DNA of 36,203 nucleotides from Pleomorphomonas sp. (GTDB lineage: Bacteria > Pseudomonadota > Alphaproteobacteria > Rhizobiales > Pleomorphomonadaceae): assembly GCA_029976075.1 (NCBI GenBank), contig JARKNW010000113.1, positions 1 through 36,203 of the forward strand. The letters run 5' to 3'. Every line of letters begins with the position of its first letter. Position 1 is the stretch's first letter. The position numbers were made by a program, and so were the translations under genes. The notes under the pieces were generated by a model that had not been told where the DNA came from, did no database searches, and saw only the letters and a list, made by a program, of their open reading frames with translations. This document shows positions 1 through 7,909 of the stretch, piece after piece.

Positions 1-104
1 TGAAAGCGAACGCGTTCCGACTCGCTGGTGGCCGGCCGCATGGTCACCGGACAGGTGACGAGCGACAGCTTCAAATACCCCCTCCAGAACGTATGCGATG
101 CCAT
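1..104 (-). CDS. ku: Ku protein, N-terminal fragment (gene runs off the left edge)
   Basis: Reading the minus strand from an ATG at 104 gives 34 residues beginning MASHTFWRGYLKLSLV and then CPVTMRPATSESERVRF, cut by the window edge. The FWRGYLKLSLVxCPV block is the hallmark start of bacterial Ku, the DNA-end-binding protein of non-homologous end joining, which works with LigD. A strong GGAGG lies 8 bases before the ATG (spacer ACCGTCGG), which fixes the start. It points the same way as the copper cluster to its right, with 88 bases between, so it may have its own promoter; I see no clear one. Only the N-terminus is visible, so integrity and the presence of ligD cannot be judged. Confidence 0.85.
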   Translation of the reverse strand, partial: MASHTFWRGYLKLSLVTCPVTMRPATSESERVRF

Positions 105-192
105 CCGACGGTCCTCCGGCTGCCTGAAGAAAACGGCCGGACGACAGCGTGGTTCCGCTCGATACTCAGGTAACGCAACGCGCTGTATCAAG

Positions 193-1776
193 TCAGGGAA
201 CCGTCAGCATCCCTTCGAGAGGCAGGCTTTCGAAATCGCTGATCAGCACGTTGAGCCGAACCGTCCAGGCTCCGCCGACGGGGAATATGAGTCCGTCGAC
301 GCTCCAGTGCCCGTCTTCGACACGGGTGGCTTGTCGCTGCAAGGGCTCGATGCCGGCGGTGGGATTGGCAAGGCTCACCCGTACCTCCTTCGCTATCAAC
401 GGCCGTCCGTTGGCGGCGCTCAGTCGGATGTCGAGGCCGCCTTGATCGACGAACTGGATCATCGCCATGCCCTTGGTTGTGTGGATATGCAGCATCTGGC
501 GATGACGGAGCGCGGCTTCTGCATCAGCGATGCTGCGCGGCGGCGGCGTGAAGCGCCATCCCGCGACTATGCTGATCACTGCCAGTAGCAAACATACATC
601 CACGGCGAGCACTTGCCGCAACCGCCGGAGTGGCGCAACGGCGCCGGTGGCTACACGTGGCACGAGGATGCGCCGGTTCAGGGCTCCGATGGCCAGCATG
701 CACAGAACCAGCACCATCTTGCCGGCCAACAGACGTCCATAGTCCGTTTCAATCAGGCTGGTCGCAGTCACCTGTTGCAGATAGGCGAGCGTCAGGCCGG
801 TCAGTGCCAGCCCCAAGACGGTCGGCAGCAGCAAGCCGGATAGCCGAAGGGCGGTTCGGCCGGCAGTTTCGTGGCGCGTCGCCACGAGGATGAGCAAAGG
901 GAGCAGCGAGCCGCCCCATACCGTTGCCATGGCCCCATGCAGGGCGAGGGCGGGGCGCGCCACCCAGACGGGCGCCGCCGTGCTGGCATGGCCGCTGAGC
1001 GTCAGGGCGAAAGCAATGACGGCAAGGCTCGCCGAGGCGATCATAGCCGCAACCGGGCGCACGGAAAGGCGAAGGGCGATGGCGGCAAGGGCGAGTGCCA
1101 TCGAACCGAGCCCCAGCGTTTCGCCATAGCGAGACTGCAGGCCGGCCTTCCAAGGAGCCACGCCACCGAGATCGGCGAGGCCCTTGCCGAGTTCGTCGAG
1201 TCCTTGCAAGCCGAAGGAAATTATCGTTGCGATGGCGCCGAGACCAAGAAGCGCAGCAATGGCACGATCCGCCACGACTGGGCGCCTACCCGCGGCGATG
1301 ACCGTCAGAAAGAAGGCACCACCGACGCCACCGATCCAGCCGATATAGACACCGATCCGCGCCAACCAGATGACGACCGCCAGTGCATGCGACACTCCGC
1401 CTTCGGTGACGACGCGCCGGCTGGCGTGCCCCACGGAGAAAGTCGCCGTGCCACCGATCGGATGGCCATCAGCCGAGGCGACGCGCCAGCTTAGAGCATA
1501 GGTGCCCTCACCACGGGCAGCCGGTAGCTCGATGACGAGGTCGTTGTCTTGCGTCGTTGGCGTGATGTCGATGCTCTCGCCCCTGGGATCGAAGAGCTTG
1601 AACGCCAGCGGAGTGACCGGCTCATTGAAGGAAAGCCTTACAATGCCGGGCGCCGTGGTGACGATGCTGCCCTCGGCAGGTTCGCTGTCGATGAGGGTGG
1701 CGTGCGCGAGGCATTGGCCGATCAGCATCGCACAGCCGACGACGACAAGAGCGAGCCTTGCGAGGAAACGCAGCAT
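193..1776 (-). CDS. CopC-CopD fusion, copper-binding and membrane copper-transport protein (YcnJ-like)
   Basis: A 527-residue protein. Residues 1-25 are a signal peptide (MLRFLARLALVVVG...), and the likely mature end starts at the His of HATLIDSEPAEGS, the usual N-terminal copper ligand of CopC. A CopC beta-domain follows to about residue 125 (LSFNEPV; DGHPIGGTATFSVG). The rest is a CopD membrane domain with about eight hydrophobic segments and a soluble C-terminal tail of about 90 residues. CopCD/YcnJ proteins bind periplasmic copper and are thought to move it inward. The reading frame stays open to a GTG at 1830 that overlaps the stop of the upstream gene. I chose the ATG at 1776 because AAGGA lies 7 bases before it and the signal peptide begins there. 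It is the last gene of a DUF2946-ycnI-copCD set. Confidence 0.85.
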   Translation of the reverse strand: MLRFLARLALVVVGCAMLIGQCLAHATLIDSEPAEGSIVTTAPGIVRLSFNEPVTPLAFKLFDPRGESIDITPTTQDNDLVIELPAARGEGTYALSWRVASADGHPIGGTATFSVGHASRRVVTEGGVSHALAVVIWLARIGVYIGWIGGVGGAFFLTVIAAGRRPVVADRAIAALLGLGAIATIISFGLQGLDELGKGLADLGGVAPWKAGLQSRYGETLGLGSMALALAAIALRLSVRPVAAMIASASLAVIAFALTLSGHASTAAPVWVARPALALHGAMATVWGGSLLPLLILVATRHETAGRTALRLSGLLLPTVLGLALTGLTLAYLQQVTATSLIETDYGRLLAGKMVLVLCMLAIGALNRRILVPRVATGAVAPLRRLRQVLAVDVCLLLAVISIVAGWRFTPPPRSIADAEAALRHRQMLHIHTTKGMAMIQFVDQGGLDIRLSAANGRPLIAKEVRVSLANPTAGIEPLQRQATRVEDGHWSVDGLIFPVGGAWTVRLNVLISDFESLPLEGMLTVP

Positions 1777-1826
1777 CGGAGCGTCCTTGAGTAAGGCGAC
1801 GCGCTTTTCACGCGCCGCCCGTCCAA

Positions 1827-2357
1827 TCACTTGGCGGGAGCGACGATGTTGAGGCCCGGTGCCGGGAACTCATAGTCGTCCGAAGTCTTTCCGGCGGCCG
1901 GAATATCGATCCAGCGTTCGACCTTGCCGCCGTCGCACTCCTGCACAACGGGGAAGTAAACGGTGTTGCCGGACGCGAAGGCGCTGGTCAGCGTGCCGCG
2001 GAAGACGAACTCGTCATAAAAGTCGTCGGGCAGGTTGCCGCTCCAGGATAGTTCCTTCACGCCTTCGGTGACCTTGGCACCCCAAAGATCGTAGCTTTTC
2101 TCATACTTGCCCTTGGAGATGTCGAGGGTCCAGCCCGCCTTGGGCATCGGTTTCACAGCAATGAATCCCTCGGGAATCTGCACCCTGACCTTCAGTGTGG
2201 CAGCGCCCGCGCAGCCGTGAGGCACGCGCAGGACGGCTTTGTAGGTAGAGCCGGCTGGCGCCTGCGAGGCTTCCAGGGTGACATGGGCGAGGGCGGAAAC
2301 AGGGGCAGCAAGCAGCAGCGCGGCAGCTCCAAGAGCGGCCAGTTTGGTCTTGGTCAT
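1827..2357 (-). CDS. YcnI-family (DUF1775) periplasmic copper protein
   Basis: A 176-residue protein with a clear signal peptide (MTKTKLAALGAAALLLAAPV) and a mature N-terminus at HVTLEASQAPAGS. In YcnI proteins that first His, with nearby acidic and Trp residues, binds Cu(II). The body matches the DUF1775 fold: VPHGCAGAATLKVRVQIPEG, KAGWTLDISKGKYEKSY, then ELSWSGNLPDDFYDEF. Unlike many YcnI proteins it has no C-terminal membrane anchor; it stops after APGLNIVAPAK, so it should be a soluble periplasmic copper chaperone. AAGGA sits 7 bases before the ATG. Its stop touches the possible GTG of the copCD frame, so translational coupling is plausible. The pairing with CopCD fits a role in handing copper to the transporter. 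Confidence 0.87.
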   Translation of the reverse strand: MTKTKLAALGAAALLLAAPVSALAHVTLEASQAPAGSTYKAVLRVPHGCAGAATLKVRVQIPEGFIAVKPMPKAGWTLDISKGKYEKSYDLWGAKVTEGVKELSWSGNLPDDFYDEFVFRGTLTSAFASGNTVYFPVVQECDGGKVERWIDIPAAGKTSDDYEFPAPGLNIVAPAK

Positions 2358-2396
2358 GGAATGGTCCTTAGAGATCGAATGATGGAAAGGGTCCGA

Positions 2397-2816
2397 TCAT
2401 GCGATCTCCGGAGGTGCCCGCGCTCCTAAAGGTCCGATCTTGGGGCGACCAATGGAATGGACAGCGTCGGTGGTGACATCGAAGGCGGCAACCGGAGTCT
2501 CGACGCGTTGCGGGAGGCCGGCAATCCGGTCGAGCGGTCCTACGGCGGTGCCGAGCTTGCCACATAGCACGCACCAGTCGCACCCACCCTGACCGGAAGG
2601 CGCGCCATGCTGATCATCGTGATGAGCAGCCGCCGGCGACGAATGGCAAATAGCCGTGGCGTCCAACTGGGGGGCAACCGGCCGTGGTATTGGCAAGGCG
2701 AGCTGAAGCGCCAGGGCGATCACAGCCACCAGCGCCACCACACCTCTCGCCGTTTGCCCCCAGCCGCCCACAATGCCATCCAGCTTCAGTTGCGATTGGC
2801 TCGCAATATGCCTCAA
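2397..2816 (-). CDS. DUF2946-like small secreted or membrane-anchored protein
   Basis: A 139-residue frame with one hydrophobic segment at about residues 26-45 (VVALVAVIALALQLALPI), a His-rich stretch (HSSPAAAHHDDQHG) and a Cys cluster CDWCVLCG. This arrangement resembles the DUF2946 family, often found beside copper genes and TonB receptors. Metal binding by the His and Cys residues is inference. It lies 39 bases upstream of ycnI in the same direction, so it probably leads the copper operon. The start is uncertain: the frame opens with a TTG at 2816 that has no good ribosome site, and a GTG about 15 codons in is an alternative. A short inverted repeat (AAACT-CA-AGTTT, 2845-2856) lies upstream and could be part of the promoter. 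Confidence 0.6.
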   Translation of the reverse strand: MRHIASQSQLKLDGIVGGWGQTARGVVALVAVIALALQLALPIPRPVAPQLDATAICHSSPAAAHHDDQHGAPSGQGGCDWCVLCGKLGTAVGPLDRIAGLPQRVETPVAAFDVTTDAVHSIGRPKIGPLGARAPPEIA

Positions 2817-2996
2817 GTTGGTAGGGCATTCTTTGTTTTATCGCAAACTCAAGTTTTAACCCGCAGAAGGCGGTGGCTTTTCCTCGGAAAGTCTTCTTGA
2901 GGATTGATCCGGCTCCCCTGCCGCTCGTAAACTGAGTGCTTCGTCGGATCCTCGGATCTTTCTGTGACACGAGGTGCCTCAAAGCGGCCGGAGCGA

Positions 2997-3941
2997 ATGA
3001 AGCTGAAGCGTTATTTCTGGCCGGTGGTGGCGACAGCAACGATTGTGCTTTCCGTCTGGCTTCTTCTCCGGGAGCTCCACGGGCTTTCCTTGGAAAAAGT
3101 CGGCGATAGTCTGGCGGCAATCGAACCACTTCATTGGGTTTTTGCAGGTCTGTCGACGCTTGTCGCCTATGCCGCGCTGGCCGGCTACGATCGGGTTGCC
3201 CTCCTTCATCTCCGCAAGCGAATCGACTGGCTTTTCATCACCGTCTGTTCGTTCACCACCTATGCGCTATCGCATAACATCGGTGCGTCGGTGGTCTCCG
3301 GTGGTGTGGTTCGCTATCGTGCCTACACGACAAAGGGGCTATCGCCCGCCGAGATTGGTCTTCTCATTGCCTTTTGTTCGTTCACTTTCATTCTTGGCAC
3401 CATAACGATGGTCGGGATCGTTCTCGTGCTCGACCCCGATATCGTTCTGCGCTTCGGCGATCTTCTGCCCATCTCTGCGTCACGGGCGACCGGCGGCTTC
3501 CTGTTGCTTCTCGTCGCTCTCTATCTGGTTGGCAGCGTCATGCGGTTCCGGCCGCTTCACCTCGGGCGTTTCGCCATCGTCTATCCATCGCTGCACGTGA
3601 CGCTGTCGCAGATCGCGGTGGGCACCTGCGAGCTGTTGGGGGCGGCTGGCATCATTTATTTCGCACTGCCCGAAGCCGGAAATCCCGGCTACTTCGTCGT
3701 GCTCGGCATCTTTCTGATGTCTTTTTCGGCGGCGCTGATTTCACATGTTCCGGGCGGCCTCGGCGTGCTCGAACTGGTGTTCGTCATGGGCCTGCCGGAT
3801 ATGGCCGATGCCGACGTGATCGCAGCGCTACTGGTGTTTCGCCTGTTCTATCTCATCGTCCCCTTCGTGATGGCGCTGGTGGTGGTGCTTCTGTTCGAGC
3901 GGTCGCGCTTTCGATCCGAGAGGGCATCCGAAAAAACGTGA
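2997..3941 (+). CDS. YbhN/UPF0104-family integral membrane protein (LPG-synthase flippase-like)
   Basis: A 314-residue polytopic protein with about eight hydrophobic segments. Motifs of the lysylphosphatidylglycerol-synthase membrane-domain family (UPF0104, YbhN, AglD-like) are visible: SHNIGASVVSGGVVRYRAY in the first third and SHVPGGLGVLELVFV near the end. There is no C-terminal aminoacyl-transferase domain, so it is the stand-alone membrane type; its substrate is unknown, and lipid movement is only suggested by homology. The frame is open from a GTG at 2964. I prefer ATG 2997 because the protein then begins MKLKRYFWPVV just before the first membrane segment, although its GGAG is only 3 bases away; either start is possible. 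It is divergent from the copper cluster. Confidence 0.75.
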   Translation: MKLKRYFWPVVATATIVLSVWLLLRELHGLSLEKVGDSLAAIEPLHWVFAGLSTLVAYAALAGYDRVALLHLRKRIDWLFITVCSFTTYALSHNIGASVVSGGVVRYRAYTTKGLSPAEIGLLIAFCSFTFILGTITMVGIVLVLDPDIVLRFGDLLPISASRATGGFLLLLVALYLVGSVMRFRPLHLGRFAIVYPSLHVTLSQIAVGTCELLGAAGIIYFALPEAGNPGYFVVLGIFLMSFSAALISHVPGGLGVLELVFVMGLPDMADADVIAALLVFRLFYLIVPFVMALVVVLLFERSRFRSERASEKT

Positions 3942-3947
3942 TGCCAG

Positions 3948-3980
3948 GAAACATGAGCATGAGAATGATTTGCATGTTTC
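3948..3980 (+). terminator. hairpin after the YbhN-like gene, possible terminator
   Basis: GAAACATG (3948-3955) and CATGTTTC (3973-3980) form a perfect 8-bp stem with a 17-base loop just after the stop codon at 3941. A pyrimidine-rich tract TCGTTTTCTC follows. The stem is AT-rich, so termination would be weak. The loop overlaps the Fur-like box described separately. Confidence 0.35.
3959..3975 (+). promoter_or_regulatory. Fur-like iron box upstream of the small membrane protein
   Basis: ATGAGAATGATTTGCAT is an 8-1-8 imperfect palindrome: 6 of 8 positions pair around the central G. It resembles classical iron boxes of the GAGAATGATTTGCAT type bound by Fur and its relatives. It lies 83 bases before the ATG at 4058, a sensible place for a promoter operator. 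The match is by eye, and many Hyphomicrobiales use RirA or Irr instead of Fur, so the factor is uncertain. Confidence 0.4.
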
Positions 3981-4057
3981 TCGTTTTCTCGACCCAAATG
4001 CGCTATCATTGACAAGCCTTGGTGAAGCAGTCGGCGCCCGACGAAGGAGGAGGGACG

Positions 4058-4300
4058 ATGACCATCTCCAGCCTGCCGCTTTTGGTCCGCTTTCTCGTCC
4101 GGCACGCGGCCATTGGCTTTGGTGTCGCCGTGCTGTTTGTCGGCATGTTGCTGGTCCTTGATATTGGCGGCATCGCAACATTGATTTTTGCTTCCTCCTC
4201 GGCGGGCCTTGCACTGGCCATACTGACCTTTTCCGTCGGGCTCACGTTCTCCAGCGTGCAGATGGGATTTGCGGTGATGTTTCTTCGCGACGACAGTTGA
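4058..4300 (+). CDS. small inner-membrane protein of unknown function
   Basis: An 80-residue protein starting MTISSLPLLVRFLVRHAAIG with two long hydrophobic stretches (about residues 18-40 and 44-75, separated by GGIATLIFASSS). An excellent ribosome site, AGGAGGAGGG, lies just before the ATG at 4058; the frame is open further upstream, but this site decides the start. I do not recognise a named family. The protein has no charged loop of any size and ends FLRDDS, so it is nearly all membrane. The iron-box-like sequence upstream suggests iron control, which is inference. The next gene is 140 bases away, so it may be monocistronic. Confidence 0.65.
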   Translation: MTISSLPLLVRFLVRHAAIGFGVAVLFVGMLLVLDIGGIATLIFASSSAGLALAILTFSVGLTFSSVQMGFAVMFLRDDS

Positions 4301-4439
4301 TGGCGCGAAGGCCACTATGCGTCTTTCCCAACTCGTTTTTCCGGATGCCTTCTCTAGGGATGGCGCCGCCGGTGTTTGTGGCGGACGTTGAGGCGTCCCG
4401 ACGGGTGTCGGCAATCGCTACTCCCATCCGGAAGACCTC

Positions 4440-5030
4440 ATGAGCTCTGCCCACTCGACCGATGCCACCGCCAATCCCGCCCCGCTCGGGCTGATGGGAT
4501 TCGGCATGACCACCGTCCTTCTCAACTTCCACAATGCCGGCTTCTATCCAATGGATACGATGATCCTGGCCATGGGCATCTTCTATGGCGGTCTCGCCCA
4601 GATGATCGCCGGAGTCATGGAGTGGAAGAAGGGTAACACCTTCGCCGCCACGGCCTTCACCAGCTACGGCATGTTCTGGTTGGCGTTGGTCGGTCTCATC
4701 GTGCTTCAGAAGACATCGCTCGGCATCGCCGGTCCTGGTCCGGATGCCGCCATGCCAGCCTTCCTCGGCATGTGGGGCGTGTTCACGGCCGTGCTGTTCA
4801 TCGGTACCCTGCGTCTCAATCGCGCCTTGCAGGTGGTGTTCGGATCTCTCACCGTATTGTTTGCCCTGCTTGCCATCGGCGATGCTGCCGGCAACGAGGC
4901 GATCACCCATCTCGCCGGTTGGGAGGGCTTGTTCTGCGGTGCCTCGGCGATTTACGCCGGCTTGGCGCAGGTTCTGAACGAGGTCTATGGCCGGACCATC
5001 TGGCCGATCGGTCCGGTGGGCCGCGCCTGA
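4440..5030 (+). CDS. satP: acetate/succinate uptake transporter, GPR1/FUN34/YaaH (SatP) family
   Basis: A 196-residue protein with six predicted membrane segments, the standard size of the family. The family signature [18 protein letters not shown] is at residues 11-28, followed by the segment with [21 protein letters not shown] and later [11 protein letters not shown]. These proteins are hexameric channel-like transporters taking up acetate, and in some cases succinate, with protons across the inner membrane. GGAAG sits 6 bases before the ATG. It stands alone: the next gene is 205 bases downstream after a weak hairpin. A GTP-type PEP carboxykinase elsewhere in the window fits growth on acetate, but there is no direct link. 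Confidence 0.9.
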   Translation: MSSAHSTDATANPAPLGLMGFGMTTVLLNFHNAGFYPMDTMILAMGIFYGGLAQMIAGVMEWKKGNTFAATAFTSYGMFWLALVGLIVLQKTSLGIAGPGPDAAMPAFLGMWGVFTAVLFIGTLRLNRALQVVFGSLTVLFALLAIGDAAGNEAITHLAGWEGLFCGASAIYAGLAQVLNEVYGRTIWPIGPVGRA

Positions 5031-5050
5031 TCTGAAATCGGAATAGCAAA

Positions 5051-5076
5051 GACGTGGGAGGGATTTCTCCCGCGTC
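5051..5076 (+). terminator. hairpin after the acetate transporter gene
   Basis: GACGTGGGAG and CTCCCGCGTC form a 10-bp stem (one U-G pair in RNA) with a GGATTT loop, 20 bases after the stop codon at 5030. No T-tract follows, so it may be a processing or pause hairpin or a Rho-assisted end. Confidence 0.4.
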
Positions 5077-5186
5077 CATCAGATCAGGCCGGTCCGTGAC
5101 TTCTCCATGGGGCCGTGAAATGCGCGTCGGCCCGGCTGCGTCAGACAATGCTGCGCCTACCTATTTCCCCGCCTTGTTGCGGCCCC

Positions 5187-5212
5187 TATATTTCAGTAAA
5201 TTCGTATATAAG
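5187..5212 (+). promoter_or_regulatory. AT-rich promoter/operator of the sulfur-relay fusion gene
   Basis: An AT-rich block in otherwise GC-rich DNA, with TATAT at 5187-5191 and GTATATAA at 5204-5211, ends 24 bases before the ATG at 5236. GTATATAA also occurs, on the other strand, in the palindrome before the SQR gene (7853-7868). A shared site for one regulator is inferred; persulfide-sensing ArsR-type repressors (BigR/SqrR) control such genes in other bacteria. Confidence 0.45.
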
Positions 5213-5235
5213 AGTTACATGGAATGGAGTCGGTC

Positions 5236-7734
5236 ATGAAAATCATCATCATCGGCGGTGTTGCCGGTGGCGCCACCGCGGCCGCGCGCCTTCGTCGTCT
5301 TGATGAGAAGGCAGAGATCGTTCTCGTCGAGCGTGGCCCTTACATCAGCTTCGCCAATTGCGGCTTGCCCTACCACATCTCCGGCGCGATCGCCGAGCGC
5401 GACAAGCTGCTGGTTACCTCCGAAGCGGGGTTCGAGGCGCGCTATCACGTCGATGTCCGCTCGCACACCGAGGCGCTTTCGATTGATCGTACGGCCAAGA
5501 CTGTGACGTTGCGCAACCTCGACAACGGCGTGGAGGTCATCGAAAGCTATGATCGGCTGCTGTTGTCGCCAGGCGCCGAAGTGCTCAAGCCGCCGATTCC
5601 CGGCATCGGCTCGCCGCGCATTTTCACACTGCGCAACATCCCCGACCTCGATCGCATCATGGTCTCGCTTGCCGAGCAGAAGCCGCGCCGTGCCGTCGTG
5701 ATCGGCGGTGGCTATATCGGTCTCGAAGTCGCAGAAAACTTCCACGAGCGCGGGCTGTTTACGACCGTTGTCGAAGGTGCTCCGCATGTACTCGCGCCCT
5801 TCGACGACGAAATGGCATCCATTGTCCATGCCCATATGCGCGACAAGGAAATCGAGCTTTTCCTCAACGACAAGGTCGAGCATTTCGAGGATCGGTCCGA
5901 TCACACCATCGTCTTCCTCGCTTCGGGCAAGCGCATCCAGGCCGATATCGTCGTACTGGCTATTGGTGTTCGCCCGGAAGTCAAACTCGCCCGGGACGCC
6001 GGCCTTGAGTTGGGCGCTGTCGGCGGCATCAAGGTCAACGAGCACCTCGCCACTTCCGATCCCGCAATCTTTGCGGTTGGCGATGCCATCGAGGTGATGA
6101 ACAAGGTGTCGGGCCGCATGGCTCTGATCCCGCTCGCCGGCCCAGCCAACCGCCAGGCCCGTATCGTCGCCGACAACATGCTCGCGACCGATCCTGCAAG
6201 CGACAGGGGCTATGGCGGCACACTCGGCACCGCCATCCTGAAGGTCTTCGATCTCGCGGCTGCGTGCACAGGACTCAACGAGACGGCCGTCAAGGCCCTG
6301 GGCATTCCTTATCGGGCCACCATCACACACTCGGGTTCGCATGCGTCCTATTATCCGGGCAGCCAGCAGATCAGCCTGAAGCTGATCTACGGTCTCGACG
6401 GCACGATTCTCGGGGCGCAGGCGGTGGGCATCGATGGCGCCGACAAACGCATCGACGTCATCGCGACGGCGATCCGCGCCGGTCTCAATGTGACCGACCT
6501 CACCGAGCTGGAACTCGCCTACGCGCCGCCTTTCGGCTCGGCCAAGGATCCGGTCAATATCGCTGGCTATGTGGCTGAAAACGTGCTGAACGGTCGCCAC
6601 GAGATCATCGGCTGGCGCGACCTCAGCGATCTTCTGCGGGATGGTCTGGGGCCCGTTCAACTCATCGATGTTCGTACGCCGGAAGAGTTTTCCATCCGTA
6701 CCTTGCCGGGTGCGCGCAACATCGAGCTCGATCGTCTGCGCGAACGGATCGGCGAGCTCGATCCCGATAAGCCGCTTATCGTCTTCTGCCAGGTCGGCCT
6801 GCGCGGCTATCTTGCCTATCGCATCCTGAAGCAGAACGGTTTCAAGGATGTCCGCAACCTGACTGGTGGCTTCAAGACTTATGCCTGGGCCACCGAAAAG
6901 CAATCGAGCACGGATATCTTCGACTACGAGGACATTCGTCGAAGGGATCCTTCGGAGATCGAGGTTCAGAAGGGCAGTTGTCGCGTGACGGTGGCAGCCG
7001 GCGTACAAACGCTCGACGCTACCGGCTTGCAGTGTCCTGGCCCCATTCTCAAGACTTTCCGCGCCATCGAGGCGATGGAAACCAGCGAACTGCTGGAAGT
7101 GAAGGCATCGGATCCTGCCTTTGGTCGCGATATTCGCGCCTGGGCGGACAAAACCGGCCATCAGTTGCTCGGCGTCGAGAGTGAGAAGGGCACCATTACT
7201 GCCCGCATCCGCAAGGCGACGCCGCCGCCGGCTCCATCCGCAGGTACACCGCCAGCAGCGCGCGACGGTACCACGATGGTGGTGTTCTCCGGGGACCTCG
7301 ACAAGGTGATGGCGTCGTTGATCATCGCCAATGGTGCGCTCGCCATGGGCTCGAAGGTGACGCTGTTCTTCACCTTCTGGGGGCTGAATGTCTTGCGAAA
7401 ACCCGATGCCCCCAGCCCGCGCAAGCCGGTGATCGATGCCGCCTTCGGTTTCATGCTGCCGAAGGGAGCGTCTCGACTAAACCGCCTCTCCAACATGAAT
7501 TTTGGCGGCATGGGCGGATGGATGATGCGCAAGGTGATGGGCGCCAAGAATGTCGATACGCCGGCAAGCCTGCTTGCCTCGCTCGTTGAAGGCGGAGCCA
7601 AACTAGTTGCCTGCCAGATGTCGATGGACGTCATGGGGATCCGGAGGGAGGAACTGATCGACGAGGTAGAGATCGGCGGTGTCGCGACCTTCCTCGGGGA
7701 GGCGCAGCAGTCGGGCACGACTTTGTTCATCTGA
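5236..7734 (+). CDS. four-domain persulfide reductase: CoA-disulfide-reductase-like, rhodanese, TusA-like and DsrE-like domains
   Basis: An 832-residue cytoplasmic protein. Residues 1-445 are a flavoprotein of the CoA-disulfide reductase/NADH oxidase group: FAD motif IIGGVAGGATAAAR, redox Cys42 in SFANCGLPY, and NAD(P)H motif VVIGGGYIGLEVAE near residue 155. A rhodanese domain follows (about 460-560) with Cys518 in FCQVGLRGY, then a TusA-like domain with Cys600 in GLQCPGPILK, then a DsrE-like domain (about 675-832) with Cys793 in VACQMSMDVMG. Related CoADR-rhodanese proteins reduce CoA persulfide or polysulfide with NAD(P)H. Four cysteines in line suggest a sulfur relay on one chain, which is inference. 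GGAG 6 bases before ATG 5236 decides against the in-frame ATG at 5224. The SQR gene lies just downstream behind a terminator. Confidence 0.9.
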   Translation: MKIIIIGGVAGGATAAARLRRLDEKAEIVLVERGPYISFANCGLPYHISGAIAERDKLLVTSEAGFEARYHVDVRSHTEALSIDRTAKTVTLRNLDNGVEVIESYDRLLLSPGAEVLKPPIPGIGSPRIFTLRNIPDLDRIMVSLAEQKPRRAVVIGGGYIGLEVAENFHERGLFTTVVEGAPHVLAPFDDEMASIVHAHMRDKEIELFLNDKVEHFEDRSDHTIVFLASGKRIQADIVVLAIGVRPEVKLARDAGLELGAVGGIKVNEHLATSDPAIFAVGDAIEVMNKVSGRMALIPLAGPANRQARIVADNMLATDPASDRGYGGTLGTAILKVFDLAAACTGLNETAVKALGIPYRATITHSGSHASYYPGSQQISLKLIYGLDGTILGAQAVGIDGADKRIDVIATAIRAGLNVTDLTELELAYAPPFGSAKDPVNIAGYVAENVLNGRHEIIGWRDLSDLLRDGLGPVQLIDVRTPEEFSIRTLPGARNIELDRLRERIGELDPDKPLIVFCQVGLRGYLAYRILKQNGFKDVRNLTGGFKTYAWATEKQSSTDIFDYEDIRRRDPSEIEVQKGSCRVTVAAGVQTLDATGLQCPGPILKTFRAIEAMETSELLEVKASDPAFGRDIRAWADKTGHQLLGVESEKGTITARIRKATPPPAPSAGTPPAARDGTTMVVFSGDLDKVMASLIIANGALAMGSKVTLFFTFWGLNVLRKPDAPSPRKPVIDAAFGFMLPKGASRLNRLSNMNFGGMGGWMMRKVMGAKNVDTPASLLASLVEGGAKLVACQMSMDVMGIRREELIDEVEIGGVATFLGEAQQSGTTLFI

Positions 7735-7757
7735 TCTGGTTGTCGTTGAAGAGCCAT

Positions 7758-7793
7758 GGGGCCGTCACAGATGTGGCGGCCCCGTTTTGTTTC
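7758..7793 (+). terminator. intrinsic terminator after the sulfur-relay fusion gene
   Basis: GGGGCCG (7758-7764) pairs with CGGCCCC (7777-7783). The inner TCAC/GTGG extends the stem to 11 bp around an AGAT loop, and GTTTTGTTT follows. It separates this gene from the SQR gene, so the two have separate transcripts despite their shared role. Confidence 0.8.
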
Positions 7794-7852
7794 GCCCGTC
7801 GGCTGCGTCCAGCCAGAGACGAAAGTTGCATCGGTCTCCCACAAAAAATACT

Positions 7853-7868
7853 GTATATTATTATATAC
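7853..7868. promoter_or_regulatory. perfect palindrome in the SQR promoter, candidate operator
   Basis: GTATATTATTATATAC consists of perfect 6-bp arms (GTATAT/ATATAC) around TATT, 41 bases before the SQR ATG at 7910. It is embedded in a very AT-rich stretch (about 7841-7875) that probably holds the promoter. It shares GTATATAA with the block before the fusion gene. Confidence 0.55.
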
Positions 7869-7909
7869 TAAAATAAGCGGCTTGGCCGTGGCTGGTGTGG
7901 AGAGCGAAC

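Noticed and set aside
5215..7161. 648-codon open frame on the minus strand inside the sulfur-relay gene
   Set aside because: It is antisense to a well-supported gene, resembles no protein family and arises from GC-rich codon structure.
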